A stretch of DNA of 64,000 nucleotides from Ketogulonicigenium robustum (GTDB taxonomy: Bacteria > Pseudomonadota > Alphaproteobacteria > Rhodobacterales > Rhodobacteraceae), in the NCBI RefSeq assembly GCF_002117445.1, contig NZ_CP019937.1:2229501-2293500 (forward strand). The letters run 5' to 3'. Shown here one piece after another: positions 62,254-64,000 of this stretch (the stretch's first letter is position 1; each line of letters begins with the position of its first letter). Both the position numbers and the translations under genes were made by a program. Under the pieces are notes generated by a model. The model worked only from the letters and a program-made list of their open reading frames with translations, was not told the origin of the DNA and did no database searches.

Positions 62254-64000
62254 TAATGCGCCCCGTGGCAGTTTTTGAACCGCTTGCCCGACCCGCAAGG
62301 GCACGGGTCGTTGCGCGAGGGGTTGCCCCACGTGCTGCGGTCATTCTCGTCAAACCCCGGACGCGGGCCAGTGGGTTCGGCGGGCGGTGCAGCGGGGGCT
62401 GCGGGTGCGGCAACGGGGGTCGACCCACCCGGCAAGCCGACAGGCCGCACCGATACTTGCGGTGCCGCGGGCGACGGCGACGGGGTGGGCGCTTGCGGGG
62501 CGCGTGCGGCAGCTTCGGCGGCCATACGCTGGCGCTGTTGCTCCAGCATCTGGTTCATCAACGCTTCTTGCTGCTCGCGCGAGATCGGGCGGATTTGCGC
62601 CAGCTTGGTCGATACCTCGGCCCGCAGCGATTCCAGCAGTTCTTCGAACAGTTGGAAGCTTTCGTTCTTGTATTCGTTCAGCGGGTCGCGTTGCGCATAG
62701 CCACGGAAGCCGACGACCGAACGCAGGTGCTCCAGCCGCAGCAGGTGCTCGCGCCACTTCGCGTCGATGACCTGCAGCAGCATCTGCTTTTCGACCGACC
62801 GCCACGTATCGGCGCCGAAGGCCTCGACCTGCGCGGCAGCGCGCTTGGCCGCCGATTCGATCAGACGGTCGCGGACAATCTCGGGGTCGATGTTTTCCTC
62901 GGCCAGCCATGCATCCAGCGGCTCTTCCAAAACCAACTGCTCGGCGACGGCGGCTTTCAGCCCCTCGACGTCCCACTGGTCAGAATAGGTGCCGTAGGGC
63001 ATGTACTGCCCGACCAGATCCTCGATCGCCTGTTCGCGCATATCGCCGACAATCGCCGACAGATCCTGCGCTTCCATGATCTCGCGGCGCTGGCTGAAGA
63101 TCACCTTACGCTGATCGTTCATCACGTCGTCAAACTTCAGCAGCTGCTTGCGCACGTCGAAGTTGCGGCCCTCGACCTTGGCTTGCGCGCGCTCCAGCGA
63201 CTTGTTCACCCACGGGTGAACGATAGCCTCGCCTTCCTTCATGCCCAGCTTGGACAGAACGGAATCCAGACGCTCGGACCCGAAAATCCGCATCAGGTCG
63301 TCTTCCAGCGACAGGAAGAAGCTGGACCGGCCCGGGTCGCCCTGACGGCCCGAACGGCCGCGCAACTGGTTGTCGATCCGGCGCGATTCATGGCGTTCTG
63401 TGGCCAGAACGAACAGGCCGCCCGCCTCTTTCACCTTCTGCTTTTCTTCGGCGTGCTCGGCCTCGATCTGGGCACGCAGCGCGTCGGGGTCGGCGTTCGG
63501 ATCGGCCGCAACCGCCTCGAGCACCTTCATATCGACGTTGCCGCCCAGCTGAATGTCGGTCCCGCGACCGGCCATGTTGGTGGCGATGGTGACCGCGCCC
63601 AGTCGGCCCGCGTCGGCGATGATATGGGCTTCTTGCTCGTGTTGGCGGGCGTTCAGCACATTATGCGCGATACCGGCCTTGTTCAGCAGGTTCGACAGCA
63701 TCTCGGACTTTTCGATCGAGGTCGTGCCGACCAGAATCGGCTGGCCCTTGGCATGGGCGGCCTCGATCTCTTTGACAACACCTTCGAATTTCTCGCGCGT
63801 GGTGCGGTAGACTTGGTCGTGTTCATCCTTGCGTGCGATCGGCCGGTTCGTGGGAACCTCGACAACGCCAAGGCCGTAAATCTCGGCGAATTCTTCAGCC
63901 TCGGTCAACGCTGTACCAGTCATACCGGCCAGCTTTTTGTAAAGGCGGAAGTAGTTCTGGAACGTTACCTGCGCCAGCGTCACGTTCTCGGGCTGGATTT
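62253..64000 (-). CDS. secA: Preprotein translocase ATPase SecA (partial, 5' end off the window)
   Basis: The C-terminal 582 residues of SecA; the N-terminus with the first nucleotide-binding motif lies beyond the right edge. Visible parts: [19 protein letters not shown], the second nucleotide-binding domain with NMAGRGTDI and [18 protein letters not shown], the helical scaffold/wing region, a Pro/Ala-rich linker, and the zinc-binding [16 protein letters not shown] end that binds SecB and phospholipid. It drives Sec-dependent export. Confidence 0.96.
   Translation of the reverse strand, partial: IQPENVTLAQVTFQNYFRLYKKLAGMTGTALTEAEEFAEIYGLGVVEVPTNRPIARKDEHDQVYRTTREKFEGVVKEIEAAHAKGQPILVGTTSIEKSEMLSNLLNKAGIAHNVLNARQHEQEAHIIADAGRLGAVTIATNMAGRGTDIQLGGNVDMKVLEAVAADPNADPDALRAQIEAEHAEEKQKVKEAGGLFVLATERHESRRIDNQLRGRSGRQGDPGRSSFFLSLEDDLMRIFGSERLDSVLSKLGMKEGEAIVHPWVNKSLERAQAKVEGRNFDVRKQLLKFDDVMNDQRKVIFSQRREIMEAQDLSAIVGDMREQAIEDLVGQYMPYGTYSDQWDVEGLKAAVAEQLVLEEPLDAWLAEENIDPEIVRDRLIESAAKRAAAQVEAFGADTWRSVEKQMLLQVIDAKWREHLLRLEHLRSVVGFRGYAQRDPLNEYKNESFQLFEELLESLRAEVSTKLAQIRPISREQQEALMNQMLEQQRQRMAAEAAARAPQAPTPSPSPAAPQVSVRPVGLPGGSTPVAAPAAPAAPPAEPTGPRPGFDENDRSTWGNPSRNDPCPCGSGKRFKNCHGAH

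Noticed and set aside
1-64000. Search for CRISPR arrays, insertion sequences, rRNA genes, phage genes or a replication origin
   Set aside because: No regularly spaced repeats, transposase, integrase, phage structural genes or DnaA-box cluster were seen on reading the window; long repeats are limited to the two dehydrogenase genes.

Overview
The window reads as a high-GC alphaproteobacterial chromosome of the Rhodobacterales type. Two periplasmic PQQ dehydrogenases closely resemble, by recall of the family, the L-sorbose/L-sorbosone dehydrogenases of Ketogulonicigenium vulgare, so a Ketogulonicigenium-like genome is the best guess. Supporting signs are the hemD / Mic60-mitofilin / HemY-like gene order and the lptC-lptA-lptB-hpf-ptsN order. 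No insertion sequence, phage, CRISPR array or rRNA was seen. One tRNA, Thr(CGT), is present.

Layout. 1-2622: an unrecognised partial gene, rlmN and an IalB-type secreted protein, all on the minus strand. 3296-19918: the centrepiece, one long plus-strand cluster. It holds a c-type cytochrome, a PQQ dehydrogenase, a MoxJ-like binding protein, a membrane protein that looks like a catalytically dead M50 (site-2) protease, a membrane protein with a long acidic tail, a 1325-residue BatA/VWA protein, a MoxR ATPase, a DUF58 protein, an ABC-2 type transporter whose two genes are split by an SsuABC/TauABC-like import cassette, and a second MoxJ-like binding protein. The content parallels the mxa/mox methanol dehydrogenase operons, rebuilt around a sugar or alcohol dehydrogenase. 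19920-23431: M29 aminopeptidase, MFS exporter and a flavin-binding split-barrel protein. 23441-27016: sitABCD-type Mn/Fe uptake operon, divergent from a second PQQ dehydrogenase (27270-29006) that shares a 551-bp block of perfect nucleotide identity with the first, the mark of recent gene conversion.

29089-34143: complete ugpQ-ugpB-ugpA-ugpE-ugpC glycerol-3-phosphate/glycerophosphodiester operon with a perfect palindrome upstream. 34306-36878: TerC/CBS/CorC membrane protein, GNAT acetyltransferase and tRNA-Thr. 36920-43226: haem and envelope genes (HemY-like, Mic60, hemD), then tsaD, gpsA, a YciI-like protein and an EVE-domain protein. 43501-48229: RNase D, kdsD, lptC, lptA, lptB, hpf and ptsN. 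48213-50713: DUF3817-like protein, rpe and a MATE exporter.

50865-59683: a surface-glycan locus with a two-domain sulfotransferase, a GT14-type transferase, two tandem paralogous GT2-type transferases, galU, kdsB and cysQ, divergent from an orphan polysaccharide-export permease. A sulfotransferase together with a PAP phosphatase suggests a sulfated polysaccharide. 59723-64000: a DUF475 TerC protein, radC, a small exported protein and the 3' part of secA, which runs off the right edge.

The most novel elements are the PQQ dehydrogenase locus (pseudo-protease, remodelled metal site, nested transporters), the gene-conversion tract between the two dehydrogenases, and the predicted sulfated-glycan operon. 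Coordinates include stop codons. Starts were chosen by ribosome-binding sites, overlaps and signal peptides where these were visible.
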